Origin: Xiphydria camelus | Lineage: Eukaryota; Arthropoda; Insecta; Hymenoptera; Xiphydriidae | Direction of reading: 5' to 3' | NCBI GenBank assembly: GCA_963678675.1 | Contig: OY783193.1 | Span: 32,145,082 to 32,209,081, forward strand | Length of the DNA stretch: 64,000 nucleotides | The notes under the pieces: model-generated | Told to the model about the DNA's origin: nothing | The model's input: the letters and a program-made list of their open reading frames with translations, nothing else | Databases searched by the model: none | Made by a program: the position numbers and the translations under genes | Part shown: positions 11,374 to 22,335 of the stretch, piece after piece | Layout of the letters: the number at the start of each line of letters is the position of its first letter | How positions within the stretch are numbered: position 1 is the stretch's first letter

Positions 11374-11967
11374 TACAGGATGTTCGGAAAAAACACCGAC
11401 ACAGAAATAGGGGTGATAGGTTACGTCATTACAAGTATTTTGATATAAGGGACCTATACCCGCAAGCGCGCCCCCTTCTGGAGATATCAACTTTTCAAGT
11501 TTATAACGACCGAGGTTGATCAAAGTAGAATAATATTTTTAGAAACGTATCAAGATGGTAACGAATATTTAATTTTACGAGATACAAAAACAATGTACTA
11601 CAGCAAATGCTCAAAATGACGGCCACTCATGTCCATGCAACATCGTAAACGATTCTGGATAGATGTGCCACTGCGCAAACTGCTTGCGGAAAGGATAACC
11701 GCTTGGCTCAAGTCCTTGTACTTTTCGAAGATGATGCGGATACAAGGAGTTTTCATTTGTTTTTCAATTGTACAGGTAGACAAAAAACTCTACAATACAA
11801 TATTATTCTACTTTGATCAACCTCGGTCGTTATAAACTTGAAAAGTTGATATCTCCAGAAGGGGGCGCGCGCGCTTGCGGGTATAGGTCCCTTATATCAA
11901 AATACTTGTAATGACGTAACCTATCACCCCTATTTCTGTGTCGGTGTTTTTTCCGAACACCCTGTAT
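11374..11967. mobile_element. TIR element M2, copy 1 (ACAGGRTGTTCGG ends)
   Basis: Arms of about 150 bp start TACAGGATGTTCGGAAAAAA and end GTTTTTTCCGAACACCCTGTA. They share GGTGATAGGTTACGTCATTA and GGGACCTATACCCGCAAGCG. TA flanks suit a Tc1/mariner-type element. The core keeps a transposase C-terminal remnant. A second copy lies at 45341-45924. Confidence 0.8.
11598..11783 (-). pseudogene. DDE transposase C-terminal remnant in M2
   Basis: The minus-strand frame ends RCCMDMSGRHFEHLL. The ending C-x-(D/V)-x-x-G-x-HFEHLL is a common C-terminus of insect IS630/Tc1-type transposases. Upstream, about 45 codons (LRSGTSIQNRL and before) fit the preceding helix region only loosely. The copy at 45564-45758 reads MDMGGRHFEHLL. 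There is no catalytic domain, so the element depends on a transposase supplied elsewhere. Confidence 0.5.
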
Positions 11968-12990
11968 AGAGGCGTCTCCAAAATATATTTGAAATATTAC
12001 AAAAGTGATATCGGCAACGTTTCCGATGTGTTATGAGTGGATTTCCAAAATGTTTCAGTAACATTGTAATATTTACGAACATAGAGACGTTTCTGAAACT
12101 TTTTGGAAATATCACATGGTTCATGTGAAACGTTTGTGAAATATTTCTGAAATTTTGTGTGCTATGTGTAGTAGGCTTACTGTGGACTAAAAAATTTCTT
12201 TTATCAAAATTTCATGTAAAATCTCATCATCGATCCTAACGCCATTTATTATATGATTATTATTCTTAATTTCAGAAATGTAATCGTTAATCGTAAATTT
12301 CAGATTATTTTAATTTTTGTGTATAAGTTAATCGGTGTCTATTAACTGGTCCCTGACCATTGTCTGGTACCTAGGTTTACCCTACTAATAAAATTACTGC
12401 AGGAGGTAAATAAAAAAGGCCCTATGCTAACTTTTACACAATATTTAATATACTTTTAGCTGGTTCTAGTTCGATCGTGATCAATCTGTACGTTATGTAA
12501 TGGCAACTATTTGTTGTCAATTTTTTCGAATCTTTATTAATAAATTTGTCTCCTATTTTAGAAATATTTTCAATAGAAAGCGTGTATTTTTGCGGCAAAG
12601 GAACCCTAGTAAGTTTTATTTATATCGGCTGTAGGATTCAAGATATATGTGATTATATATTGTGAGAACAATTTCTTCCCCAAATAATTCAATTAAATAT
12701 TTTCTAAACCACGCAGACGTGGAGTATATTCATATGGGTTTCTTTATACAATATCGTAAGTACTCGAAATTTAAAAGAATTTTGCCAAAGGCCCAGCTGC
12801 TTGATATGGAATGCCCCATATATTCTACATATTTTCAATAAATTGGCTTGTTCACTTTTCAGTCCGATCAAGAGGAGAATTACAATTTCACCGGCTAATG
12901 CATGGTATAACAGTTCCATACGAATTTCTAAAGAAAATTGTCGTCAGACGTACTAAGGAGATACAGGAGCTGTAGAAAGGAGATTGATCC
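11968..12990. other. Unassigned AT-rich sequence
   Basis: Short motifs GTTTCTGAAA/TTTCCAAAATG repeat around 12010-12150, resembling the start of the window. No gene recognised. Confidence 0.35.
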
Positions 12991-13400
12991 TCTGCGCGCG
13001 CGCGCGTGAGCGTTATAGAAACATCCTACATAATGACTATCCTCAGAATGTTGCCGCACCTCAGTACAGACGAATGGCAAACCTGTGACGTAAAAATTGG
13101 ATGCTCTTGGTACGGACGGTGATGGTGGGGGCTGTGTCGAAAGGGTCGGGGGTAGGCGAGGGAGTAGGCAAGAGTTCGAGCGCCAAGAAGGGGCATTGAC
13201 GAATCACCGGTGTTTAAAATTCCCGTGAGGTTTCGTGGTTTTGCATGAGGAGGGGAAGCAGATTGAGTTTGAATGCGGTAGTGCAGGGCGAAACGATAAG
13301 AGAAAGGCTAGGAGGGGAGAGAGAGGGGAAAAGAAGGGGTTGTGTTGAGAGCCGACAGATTGCCGCGGTGACAAATAAGAGTGTATCCGGTCCAAAGTGG
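12991..13400 (-). promoter_or_regulatory. GA-rich, GC-rich stretch with CG run
   Basis: Purine-rich on the plus strand with a (CG)n run at about 12995-13006 and several CpGs. It looks like the mirror image of the CT-rich stretches at 5560 and 30880, so if it is promoter-like the transcript would run on the minus strand. No TATA box, initiator or splice site can be singled out. Confidence 0.2.
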
Positions 13401-13406
13401 TGACGC

Positions 13407-13408
<2 letters not shown>

Positions 13409-13437
<29 letters not shown>

Positions 13438-14048
13438 AATAAAAATGTAACTGTTCGTTTGTACAAAATCTAAGATCTCCGAAAGTTCTGCACCTGGTGC
13501 TTTGAAACTTTGATACAACGTTACAGTCGAATACGAGTGTTTTTATATATCTACCTACTATTTATATGCTTACTCCCTTAAGGGGGTAAATAAATAAAAA
13601 TTTAAATTTTCGTTTGTTCAAAATCTTAAATATTCGAAAGTTCTTAACCGATTGCTTTGAAATTTTTACATAGTTTTTCACCGATTGCTTTGAAATTTTG
13701 ACACAACATTGCATTCGAATACGCGCGTTTTTTATATACCTACTATTTATATACCTACTCCCTTAAGGGGGTAAATAAATAAAAATGTATCTTAAATTTC
13801 CGAAAGTTCTTCATCGACTGCTTTGAAATTTTGACACAACGTTGCATTCGAATACGCGCGTGTTTTTATATACCCACTATTTATATACCTACTCCCTTAA
13901 GGGGGTAATCTATATAAATAAAAATGTAACTTTCCGTTTGTGCCCTCCCTAGATCTCCGAAAGTTCTTTACCGATTGCTTTGAAATTTTGACACAAGGTT
14001 GCAGTCGAATGCGAGCGTGTTCTCGTATACTTACTTTTATATACCCCC
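13409..14048. repeat. Tandem repeat array, four units of about 150-175 bp
   Basis: Each unit holds TAAATAAAAATGTAACTTTT-like sequence, CCGAAAGTTCTT, CCGATTGCTTTGAAATTTTG, a TTATATACCTACT phrase and CTCCCTTAAGGGGGTAAATA. A (TCTA)n run opens the array. The array is interrupted at a TTAA inside the CCCTTAAGGGGG motif and resumes at 15002 after the inserted element. Confidence 0.85.
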
Positions 14049-14052
14049 TTAA

Positions 14053-14997
14053 GGATGTTTCACCCCTATTATAAAAAATGTAGGAAGTTACTCAATTTTT
14101 TCCCCAAGATTCTTTAATATTTTTGAAAGCCGTAAGCAAAATTTCAAGTCTCTTGACAAATTCATTAAAAAGTTATAATTTAAATAAAAATTACAATTTA
14201 ATCCGTGCTCTCTTATGGGAAATTCACAGAAACGTAGGAAAAACGATGGAAAATTGGGTTACCGTAATGAAACTTTGCATACCGCTAGATTATTATGCAA
14301 AGAATAAATGGTATATTTTCACACATCAATCAGGGCAGTAATTTATAACAAATAATTAAGAAATCATAGTAAATTCGCTTACGATGGGGATTGCTGCGCG
14401 CGCAGTCGTGAAGTGCGGCAACGCCGCAGGGCGCGCCAAGTATAGGGATCGTGCATGGGTACCGTCATGCGCTCTGGTGGCAAAAGTTGGAGTTAAAAGC
14501 GTTACATCTTCTGTGTAGCGTATACGGAGAGCTCACGTTTTGTGAAAATTATTAATCGCAATGATTAATGTTTATACATTTAAACAGCACTTTTCGCTAT
14601 AATTTATATTATTTTTGTTAGATGTTGTTAATAATTCGGGGTTTTAATCGGCACGCGTGAGTCTAAACAAACTAGTAAGCTTTAGTAAGGCAATGTTACC
14701 TACTTGTGCCACCACACTTCTCTATAACACTCTATGGGGCGACGTTGCCGCTGTTCCCGACCGCTTCAATAGTTTAAAAATAACTATAAAATATTTTTCT
14801 ATAATTTTTTTAAACACTAAGGATACAGATAATAAAGTAAAGTTACAGAAACATAATGGCTCGACCTATATCATGAAATATAACTTCAGGGAGGTTATTA
14901 AAGAATCATTTTTTTTTGTTCAGGGATTGGAATACCGACGAAAATCGTACTGTTCCCTTTCACCTCACTTCCCCTCTGCAATACGGGCAAAACATCC
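14053..14997. mobile_element. TTAA-flanked element P1, copy 1 (piggyBac-type, non-autonomous)
   Basis: TTAA at 14049-14052 and 14998-15001 flanks ends GGATGTTTCACCCCTATT and AATACGGGCAAAACATCC, which are inverted copies. TTAA duplication is the signature of piggyBac and Kolobok elements. About 945 bp with no transposase. The insertion site is the CCCTTAAGG of one tandem unit. The reverse-oriented second copy is at 53526-54433. Confidence 0.85.
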
Positions 14998-15001
14998 TTA
15001 A

Positions 15002-15529
15002 GGGGGTAAATAGATAAAAATTTGAAAGAGAATATTTCGAAGCACATCAAGTTAGAGACGCGTCAAGTAGGGGTGACTCATGAAGCCAGGTCATAGCCGG
15101 GACAATTTCCCCCAATGATGACGTCAAGGGGGCTGGGCATACTAACAGGCCCAGGCAAATGAGGAAAGGGGCATTCGGTCTTGAACCGTCGTACACATCA
15201 GATCTATCAGACATCCGAGAGTTCTATCGAGGATTGCTTAAAGATTCATCATTCAGTTATATCGAGTATTACCTTGTGTTAAAATATTCCTTACATACCC
15301 AGGTAGAAATATGTCCAGGTTGTGCAAGGTTGAACATTGTTACAAGATACGTTTTGCAAGGTTAAGCTGTAAGGTTAATACAAAATTGCTGCAAGCCTGT
15401 CCGTTCCTTGCATAGCCGAAACTGACCACTGCCCTGTCAGCCTATGCCACTGTACTGTTAGCCTATTTCAAGCTTGCAATAACAGAGAGATACCAGGTTC
15501 GCGCGTCAAGGTGAATACAAGGCGAATAC
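15002..15529. other. Unassigned; end of tandem array then unique sequence
   Basis: The first 20 bases complete the interrupted tandem unit. The rest contains repeats of an AAGGTTG/AAGGTTAA phrase at about 15320-15380 and no recognised gene. Confidence 0.35.
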
Positions 15530-16050
15530 AAGGTTGTGCCGGCAGCTTAGCGAATAGATCTCATAAAAATCCGCCGCGTGGCGTGCGCATCGCCTCAACT
15601 GTCTACTAGAGAAGCGTTAGTCCTTACATTGAGGTTAGCTGTCAGTGGCGTCTATAACACTGATGCTTCAAAAGTATGTCCGCGATCAGTTCGGTTCACG
15701 CGTGATTTTTTGATTAAGAAGCCGTCAGCGTTTAACATTAACATGCGTTATTAATTAGAACATTCGAACGAGCAGGAAATAAGGATTATCCAGCTTCCTG
15801 CATAGAAGGGTAAGTATTAATAGCTAATTTAATGAAATTATTTGCAGGAGGCAGATAGATGAAAAGTTTCTTTATTATCTCTTATGCTCGTCTTTCACAG
15901 AGTTGCAGATCCAGCGTTATCGATGCAGCCAGGATGGAAAAATTGCCTGGAGGAGGTACGCGAGGTTCAGGAAGGCCAGATATTCCATCGACTCGGAGGC
16001 GAAGTAACATAAAAAGGACATACCTCATAGATTTTTAAGATAATATTACT
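15530..16050 (+). other. Weak two-exon transcript candidate
   Basis: A CpG-containing stretch is followed by a good splice donor (AAGG|GTAAGT, intron from 15810) and, 91 bases on, a pyrimidine-rich acceptor (TCTTTCACAG ending at 15900). Joining the exons gives one open frame, without an obvious start Met in the first exon, that ends at a TAA about 110 bases into the second. The protein would be short and matches nothing I know. Splice-like sequences of this quality occur by chance, so this is only a candidate. Confidence 0.2.
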
Positions 16051-16073
16051 TCTATTGCCTGTAGTTTAATATT

Positions 16074-16277
16074 AATTTAATTTAACTTTTATTAGGTAAT
16101 AATCAGGCCAAAAAACAACAAAAATCACTACACGTCTGATGTTTCGGTTCCTCTTCGAACCCTCTTCGGAGACGCAATGTAGGAATCGTTCGAAGAGGAA
16201 CCGAAACGTCAGACGTGCAGTGATTTTTGTTGTTTTTTGGCCTGATTATTACCTAATAAAAGTTAAGTTAAATTAAC
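16074..16277. mobile_element. Palindromic MITE, about 200 bp
   Basis: Near-perfect palindrome: TTAGGTAATAATCAGGCC pairs with GGCCTGATTATTACCTAA, and GGTTCCTCTTCGAA with TTCGAAGAGGAACC. It could form a long hairpin RNA if transcribed. Confidence 0.85.
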
Positions 16278-16354
16278 CTCAAAGATTATTAGATAATCGA
16301 AATTGAATACCTATACCTTTCTTGTACAGCGAAATGTAATGTACGGAAAAGTAT

Positions 16355-17168
16355 CCCACCAATTTAGTCTCAAATCGGAGACGCACCCCCTCCAATCCCC
16401 TTAGGGGTAGCCCCCCCAACTTTGTAATCTTAAATAGCAACCCCCCATGTGTGATACAGCGTTGGAAAGTTCTTTAAAAATGCTTTACAAGAACACCAAA
16501 TTTTGGTACCTTTAGATGAGTAGTTTTCACGCAAATCGAGAAAGAAACTGCTAGAAGTAAGTTTTGTCAATTTATTTATTAAGGGTCAATTACGTTACAA
16601 TAAAGTTTCGAAATGATTTTCATTGATTTTTCGAACGTTTTCACATGTTCTTGAAATTTTGCGACATTTTTGCGTAATTCTCTATTTCAGTTGGTTAATG
16701 CTTGCTGGTTGAGTTTGAAAAACAACAGATTTCAGATGTCCCCATAAGAAGAAATCGTAGGGAGTAAGATGAGGTGATGGAAAGCATTTCGAAAATTTAT
16801 TGTAATGTAATTGACCTTTAATAAATAGATTGACCAAACTTACTTCTAGCAGTTTTTTTTCTCGATTTACGCGAAAACTATTCACCGAAAGGTACCAAAA
16901 TTTGGTGCTGTTGTAAAGCATTTTTAAAAAGCTTTCCAACGTTGGATCACACATGGGGTTTTTTTTGCTATTTTCATATTATTGGGGGGTGCTATTTAAG
17001 ATTACAAAGTTGGGGGGCTACCCCTAAGAGGGTTCGAGAGGGTGCATCTCCGATTATGTCATTTTGGTTCCCCTTCTCCACTGCCGAAACCGTATTTTCT
17101 TTTTTAGAAAATCTCTGTAACTTTCTGAGATATTGGGGTGGCAAGTTTTCAAAATATCACCCTGTATA
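16355..17168. mobile_element. Foldback element with transposase remnant
   Basis: Arms pair 16376-16600 with about 16790-17050, sharing ATCTTAAATAGCA / TGCTATTTAAGAT, GGGGTAGCCCCCCCAACTTT / AAAGTTGGGGGGCTACCCCT and CAAATTTTGGTACC. The right end runs to CACCCTGTATA and directly touches the large foldback starting at 17170. Confidence 0.75.
16682..16954 (-). pseudogene. Mariner-type transposase fragment
   Basis: The minus-strand frame contains SPHLTPYDFFLWGHLKS, the region around the last catalytic Asp of mariner/Tc1 transposases (usual form SPDLTPxDFFLWGxLK), with the Asp kept in YDFF. About 20 further codons follow. The upstream part of the frame is arm sequence of the foldback. The catalytic core is otherwise missing. 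Confidence 0.6.
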
Positions 17169-17852
17169 TGGTTCATTCCATGTCAACTTTTAGTAGTAGA
17201 AACTTTTGGGTCTCCGATTTAGTTGTTGATTTTTTTTAAGTATCTTTAATCAATATAAAAACTGGCCTAAATATTCAAAACGATTCCATAAGTCGTTCAG
17301 CTGTTATTAATATTTATATTTTTCATTTTTTTCCTTGCATCGCGATTTACGGCTTAAATGAGCACAATATGAAAAAAATAACCCAAATGAAAAATTTGTA
17401 TTTTTTTGTGGATTTCGAAATTTTTTTTTTCATATTGCGTTTTTTCTTGGAAATGGAAACAAAAGATGTATCTCAATACCGACATTTTTAATTTTCATGA
17501 TTTTTTTACATTAAATTTCTACATTTTTTACGGTAATTTTGAGAGTACTTAGAAAGTGGGGCCTCCCATAGATATTTTGTAATGAATTTTTTAGTGATTT
17601 GAAAGAGTTAAATTTATAATTTTTTTGTAAAATCTTAATACATTCACTGCCGCTCTAATTTAGATACATTTTGCCCCATCCCAACTTCAAGTTAATAATT
17701 CTAACAATAACAAAATAGTTATTTTCGTTATGAGGGCGTGAAGCGCCGTTTTAAACGAGTGTGAAGTTGGAGAGTGTGGGCGGAGCCCCCCCCAAATTAC
17801 AAACAAGTATTTTTTAAAGTAAAAAGAAATAAATAAACAAACAAAGAATTTT

Positions 17853-18361
17853 AACACATTCACTGCCGCTCTAATTTAGATACTTTTTGCCCCATGCGAA
17901 CTTGAAGTTAATAATTCTAACAATAACAAAATATATAAAAATCGTCAAAATTCCGAACCACGTGCACGTCTACGTCAAAGAACCTCAACTCAAGTGCCAG
18001 CCTACACATACACATGTAACTGCAGTGCCCAGTTCATGCCTGAATGGAATAGAAGGGTTTCTTTCAAAAGCAACACTTATCAAAAACGCCAATCCCTGTA
18101 GTATTGGTAATAATGCCTACTCTTTCGTTGTATCTAGCCGTGTAGTGGTGCCTACTCTTTCATTATATTATAATGAAAGGGTAGGCACTACTATATGGCT
18201 AGATATAACGAAAGAGTAGGCATTATTAGCAATACTATAGGGACTGACGTTTTTGATAAGTGTTGTTTTTGAAAGAAACCCTTCATATAGAACGCTTATA
18301 AGCGACAGCAGCACCCGCGCAACTTATCCGCTGACGCTTATGCTACGCAGTGAATGAGTTA
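17853..18361. mobile_element. TTAA-flanked MITE nested in the left arm
   Basis: TTAA plus CACATTCACTGCCGCTCTAA on the left and CTACGCAGTGAATGAG plus TTAA on the right give short inverted ends and a TTAA target, as in piggyBac-type MITEs. The TTCACTGCCGCTCTAATTTA end is also present at 17641, suggesting an earlier partial copy next to it. It contains a further palindromic MITE at 18054-18287. Confidence 0.55.
18054..18287. mobile_element. Near-perfect 234-bp palindromic MITE
   Basis: Starts GGGTTTCTTTCAAAAGCAAC and ends with its complement. Inside, CCTACTCTTTCGTTGTATCT pairs with AGATATAACGAAAGAGTAGG. It interrupts the AATAGAACGCTTATAAGCG sequence that is intact in the right arm at about 22050. 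Confidence 0.85.
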
Positions 18362-19049
18362 AGTTAGGTTAGATTCTAGCTTTGCGTCAGCTGTGTAGTT
18401 GTAGTCCAGGGAAATAAGGTATATAAAAACCCCATCTGCGGAATGAGAAAAAGCAAGCTGGATTTTTGCAGATCTTCGTTTTGATGCTCTAATGAAACGT
18501 CAAAAAGTCTCATATGCTCACCCTTGTGCGTCTCGAGATATCGAAGGTCAAAGGTCATGAAAATCAGTTTTTTGCGAAAATCTCGCTTACGGCTAGTCTG
18601 ATATCGTAAGAAGGTTTAACAAAATTTACGTAAAACAGTATTCTCTACAAGTTTGATTCTATACATTTGTTTGTACGATCAACCGTTTTCGAGATATAGC
18701 GAGAAGAAGCGGGAGCGTGCATTTTTGAATAGGTAATACTGCTTAGCTATAACTATAAATGCTCTTTTTTTCGTAGTTACTAAAAAATTGAATTCCTATT
18801 ATTGTTTCAATTAAAAGTTTGTTCATTTATAAAAAAAATATAATAAATAATTCATAACAAATAATGCATCCTTTTCCGCACTACTTTTGAAGTAGAATGC
18901 AAGGCGCGTTTTTTAAGACATGTTACTACAACCACATGTACCTACTACCCTAATCGATGTTTACCCTACTGGCCTAATCCATATTTTCGATATTAACAAA
19001 CGTTTCTGAACAGTAACCGATTCACATCTTTCGCAGTTGCCGGCGTGGT

Positions 19050-20960
19050 TTATGTTTCCTCTTCTTCGTCCTCGTCTTCTTCAGGTTCCTCAAGTAGTTC
19101 TACCAAAATATTGTCTTCATCATCACACGCTTCCGCTGTATCTAGTTGCAAAATCTCTTCAGGCTCATGGCCACTGAAGTTTTCAATGTCTTGCAATTCT
19201 GAGAAAGGATTCAGGCATGCCTGTCCGTGACACTGACCACAAACTGTAGAGCATGGTAGTCCTACTTTTCTACATCCACACTGCGCACCACATCCTTTTT
19301 TACAATTGCAGATGATTGTGTTTAATAGTTTGTCTGGGGCAGGTGGCAATAGTGTTGTTTTCGGCTCTAGCATCTCGTTTTTTAAATCCCAACCCCATTC
19401 TTCGGGTTGTAGATTTTTTCCTAGCCAAATCTGTATTTGGTAGTAGACCCGGTAGATATGCTGTTGAGCTGCTTCACTGGTAAGTGGAAGAGATGACAAA
19501 TTAACTAGTTTATTAAATCGTGTTAATTTGATGAAATGGGTATACCTAAAGTTGTCAATGTTTACTTCTTCTTTTGGAGCACTATACATGGCTAATAGAA
19601 GACGCTTTCCGTTTTCAAATAATGTATCTGGCGGGCAGTTTTCTTCTTGAAATATTTGAGTCGAGCGATTCAAATTGGGATGTTTCTCAAACATTTTCAT
19701 AATCTGAAGTTTTCCTTTATTGAATAGTGTAGAGGTAGTGTCGTATTCAGTGAAGGCATGCAAAAACAAAATATGTTCTTTGCAAAGAGGATATTTGTCG
19801 AAACTTTTAGATGAATAAATTCGTGTTGATGTAGTACCCTTGCCAATTTTCTTTACGAAAATTTGTCGCTGATGTGACTGAGTTCGTCCTATTAAGAGGG
19901 GGGGGGGGGGGGGGTGTCTAACGCGTGGAAAATAACTCTATTTTTACGAATTTTTTAAAAGCTTTTGTTGAAGCAGATATATTCTAATGTTTCGCATATT
20001 ACAAAGCATTATTCGAACATTTTGTAATTTTTTTGTAGAAAAATATTGAGAAATAAGCCGGTGACGAAGCATTTTCGAGGACGCCTTTTAGAAAAGATGA
20101 TTTGCGGTGGACACTATATTTCCGTGTAGAACTATCTCAAATCAAAAAATCAAAGCAATTTAGTTAAAACAGATGTTTTTCTAGACCTTTACGTTTTTCT
20201 TTCATTTTTTTCCATTTTTAAATTTTTGGTGGTTGTTTGAAGTAAAAATTGAGTTCACGAAAAAATCCGTCATTTTGTTGCTGTAAAACCCCCTTAATGC
20301 GACAAAAAAAGAAAAAGAAAAACGTAGGGGTATGGTATTTTATATGTAGAAAGTGTGTACAAAATTGGAAAAGAATCGGTGCAGTAGTTTTTAAATGACG
20401 ATGTCCACGGACTTTTAAAACTTGGTTTCGAGAAACAAGCGTTTAAAGCGCCGAGTTCTTACCGCTCCGCAGTATTAGAGGAGCGGAGACTTAAAGGTCT
20501 ATGACTGAGAGTTTTGTTCCGATTGACTTGAAATATAGACACAACATTCTTTAAATGTTTTACTATAAGAAAAGGCAATTTAAAAAATTGATTTTTAGAC
20601 CCCCCCCCCCCCCCCTTAAAAGAACAAGCAAATCAATGTCTTCTCTAATGATGTGACGGCGGTTCTTTCTCTTTCCGATACTTCGATGGCTGTTTCGATG
20701 ATTAGAACATCCGCATCATCCTTGGCTTGTTTTGTAGCGATGTTAGCAGCTTGTAGTTATTCAATAAGCATTTCAATAAAAATGTTTTTGTTGCATCGGT
20801 TTGATAAGAACTTTTCTTGGCTGATTGGCACATTCATTGTTGCATCAAAGCGGACTTCATAAGATGTAGACAGTGCAGTAGTTCGTCTTAATTGCTCCAT
20901 TGCTTTTATATTTTTAGAATTGTCTGACTAACCGTCAAATATAACAATTATGTTAGAACT
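19050..20960 (-). pseudogene. TE-borne cysteine-rich (CXC-like) protein, middle and C-terminal part, interrupted
   Basis: Two coding blocks on the minus strand, 20620-20960 and 19050-19892, belong to one protein. The first begins with NIIVIFDG, then a stop, then AMEQLRRTTALS and DDADVLIIETAIEV, with a second stop and a frameshift near its end. The second block carries IGKGTTSTRIYSS, ILFLHAFTEYDTTS and, at its C-terminus, a cysteine cluster CNCKKGCGAQCGCRK then CSTVCGQCHGQACLNP, followed by an acidic tail. I know this layout (FDG, then HAFTxxDTTS, then a Cys-rich end) from multicopy insect proteins of unknown activity. The cysteine cluster resembles tesmin/TSO1 CXC domains. The blocks are separated by the TTAA element 19896-20615. 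The N-terminal part is absent here but occurs at 23190-23945. Confidence 0.75.
19896..20615. mobile_element. TTAA-flanked element with poly-G and poly-C ends
   Basis: TTAA at 19892-19895 and 20616-20619. The left end is GA then 17 G then TGTCTAA; the right end is TTTTTAGA then 16 C. So the ends are inverted homopolymer repeats with TCTA/TAGA just inside. The 720-bp interior has no gene. Taking it out with one TTAA rejoins the two coding blocks of the host gene in one frame (the join reads LVLLIGR), which fixes the target as TTAA. Confidence 0.85.
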
Positions 20961-21896
20961 TAGATTGAAGACTTTAGTGGCCATGAGCCTGAAAAGATTT
21001 TGCAATTAGATACAGCGGAAGCGTGTGATGATGAAAACAATATTTTGGTAGAACTATTTGAGGAATCTGAAGAAGACGAGGACGAAGAAGAGGAAACATA
21101 AAGCACGCCGGCAATTGCGAAAGACGTGAATCGGTTACTGTTCAGAAACCATGTCTAAAAAAACGCGCCTTGCATTCTACTTCAAAAGTTGTGCGGAAAA
21201 GGATGCATTTTTTGTTATTAATTATTTATTATATTCTTTTTTATAAATGAACAAACTTTTAACTGAAATAATAATAGGAATTCAATTTCTTAGTATAACT
21301 ACTAAGAAAAGTGCATTTATAGTTATAGCTAAGCAGTATATACAGTATTATCTATTCAAAAATGCGCGCTCCCGCTTCTTCACGCTATATCTCGAAAACG
21401 GTTGATCGTACAATAAAATGTATAGAATCAAACTTATAGAGAATGCTGTTTTACGTAAATTTTGTTAAAACTTCTTAAGACATCAGACTAACCGGAAGCG
21501 AGATTTTCGCAAAAAACTGATTTTCATGACCTTTGACCTTCGATATCTCGAGACGCACAAGGGTGAGCATATGAGACTTTTTGGTGCTTCATTAGAACAT
21601 CAAGACGAAGATCTCTGTAAAAATCCAGCTTGCTTTCTCTCATTCCGCAGAGGAAGTCTTATTTCCCTGGACTATTGTGCGACTGCGTGGCGTTGGGCAC
21701 ACTGACTGTGCCAACTTTAAGTAATAATTGCAGTGATTTCTCGAGTGTGCCACCTTTATTTCGCGCACTGTGAGGTTATTATACGCACTGTGCAGGTTAT
21801 TTCACGTACTGCGCGACCTTTCACAAATTGGTGTGTGAAACGTGATTTCACATGTGTTGAGGACGCCCGTGAAACCGAGTATTTGACACTGAGTGA

Positions 21897-22335
21897 CAAA
21901 AAAATATATAAAAATCGTCAAAATTCCGAACCACGTGCACGCGTTTACGTCAAAGTACCTTTACTCAAGTGCCAGCCTACATATATACATGTAATTGCAG
22001 TGCCGAGTTCACTAGTTGATTTATCAGAATTTTTCTTTAGAAGCCTGAATGGAATAGAACGCTTATAAGCGTTAGCGGATGAGTTGGGCGGGTGCCGCTG
22101 TCGCTTATAAGCGTTCTATTCTATTCAGGCTTCTTTATCAACTAGTAAACTCGGCACTGCAATTACATGTGTATGTGTAGGCTGGCACTTGAGTAAAGGT
22201 ACTTTGACGTAAACGTGCACGTGGTTCGGAATTTTGACGATTTTTATATATTTTTTGTTATTGTTAGAATTATTAACTTGAAGTTGGGATGGGGTAAAAT
22301 GTATCTAAATTAGAGCGGCAGTGAATGTGTTAAAA
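21897..22335. mobile_element. Palindromic element nested in the right arm
   Basis: AATATATAAAAATCGTCAAA at 21903 pairs with its complement at about 22235-22255, with CACGTGCACG, AGTGCCAGCCTACA and GAACGCTTATAAGCG blocks in both arms. The right side ends GGCAGTGAATGTG then TTAA, like the nested MITE in the left arm. Confidence 0.6.

Noticed and set aside
13900..15020. Possible LTR pair because the same bases occur before and after P1
   Set aside because: The flanking identity is the interrupted tandem unit plus a TTAA duplication, not long terminal repeats.
19045..19230. Serine-rich plus-strand frame
   Set aside because: Antisense shadow of the acidic C-terminal tail of the CXC-like protein.
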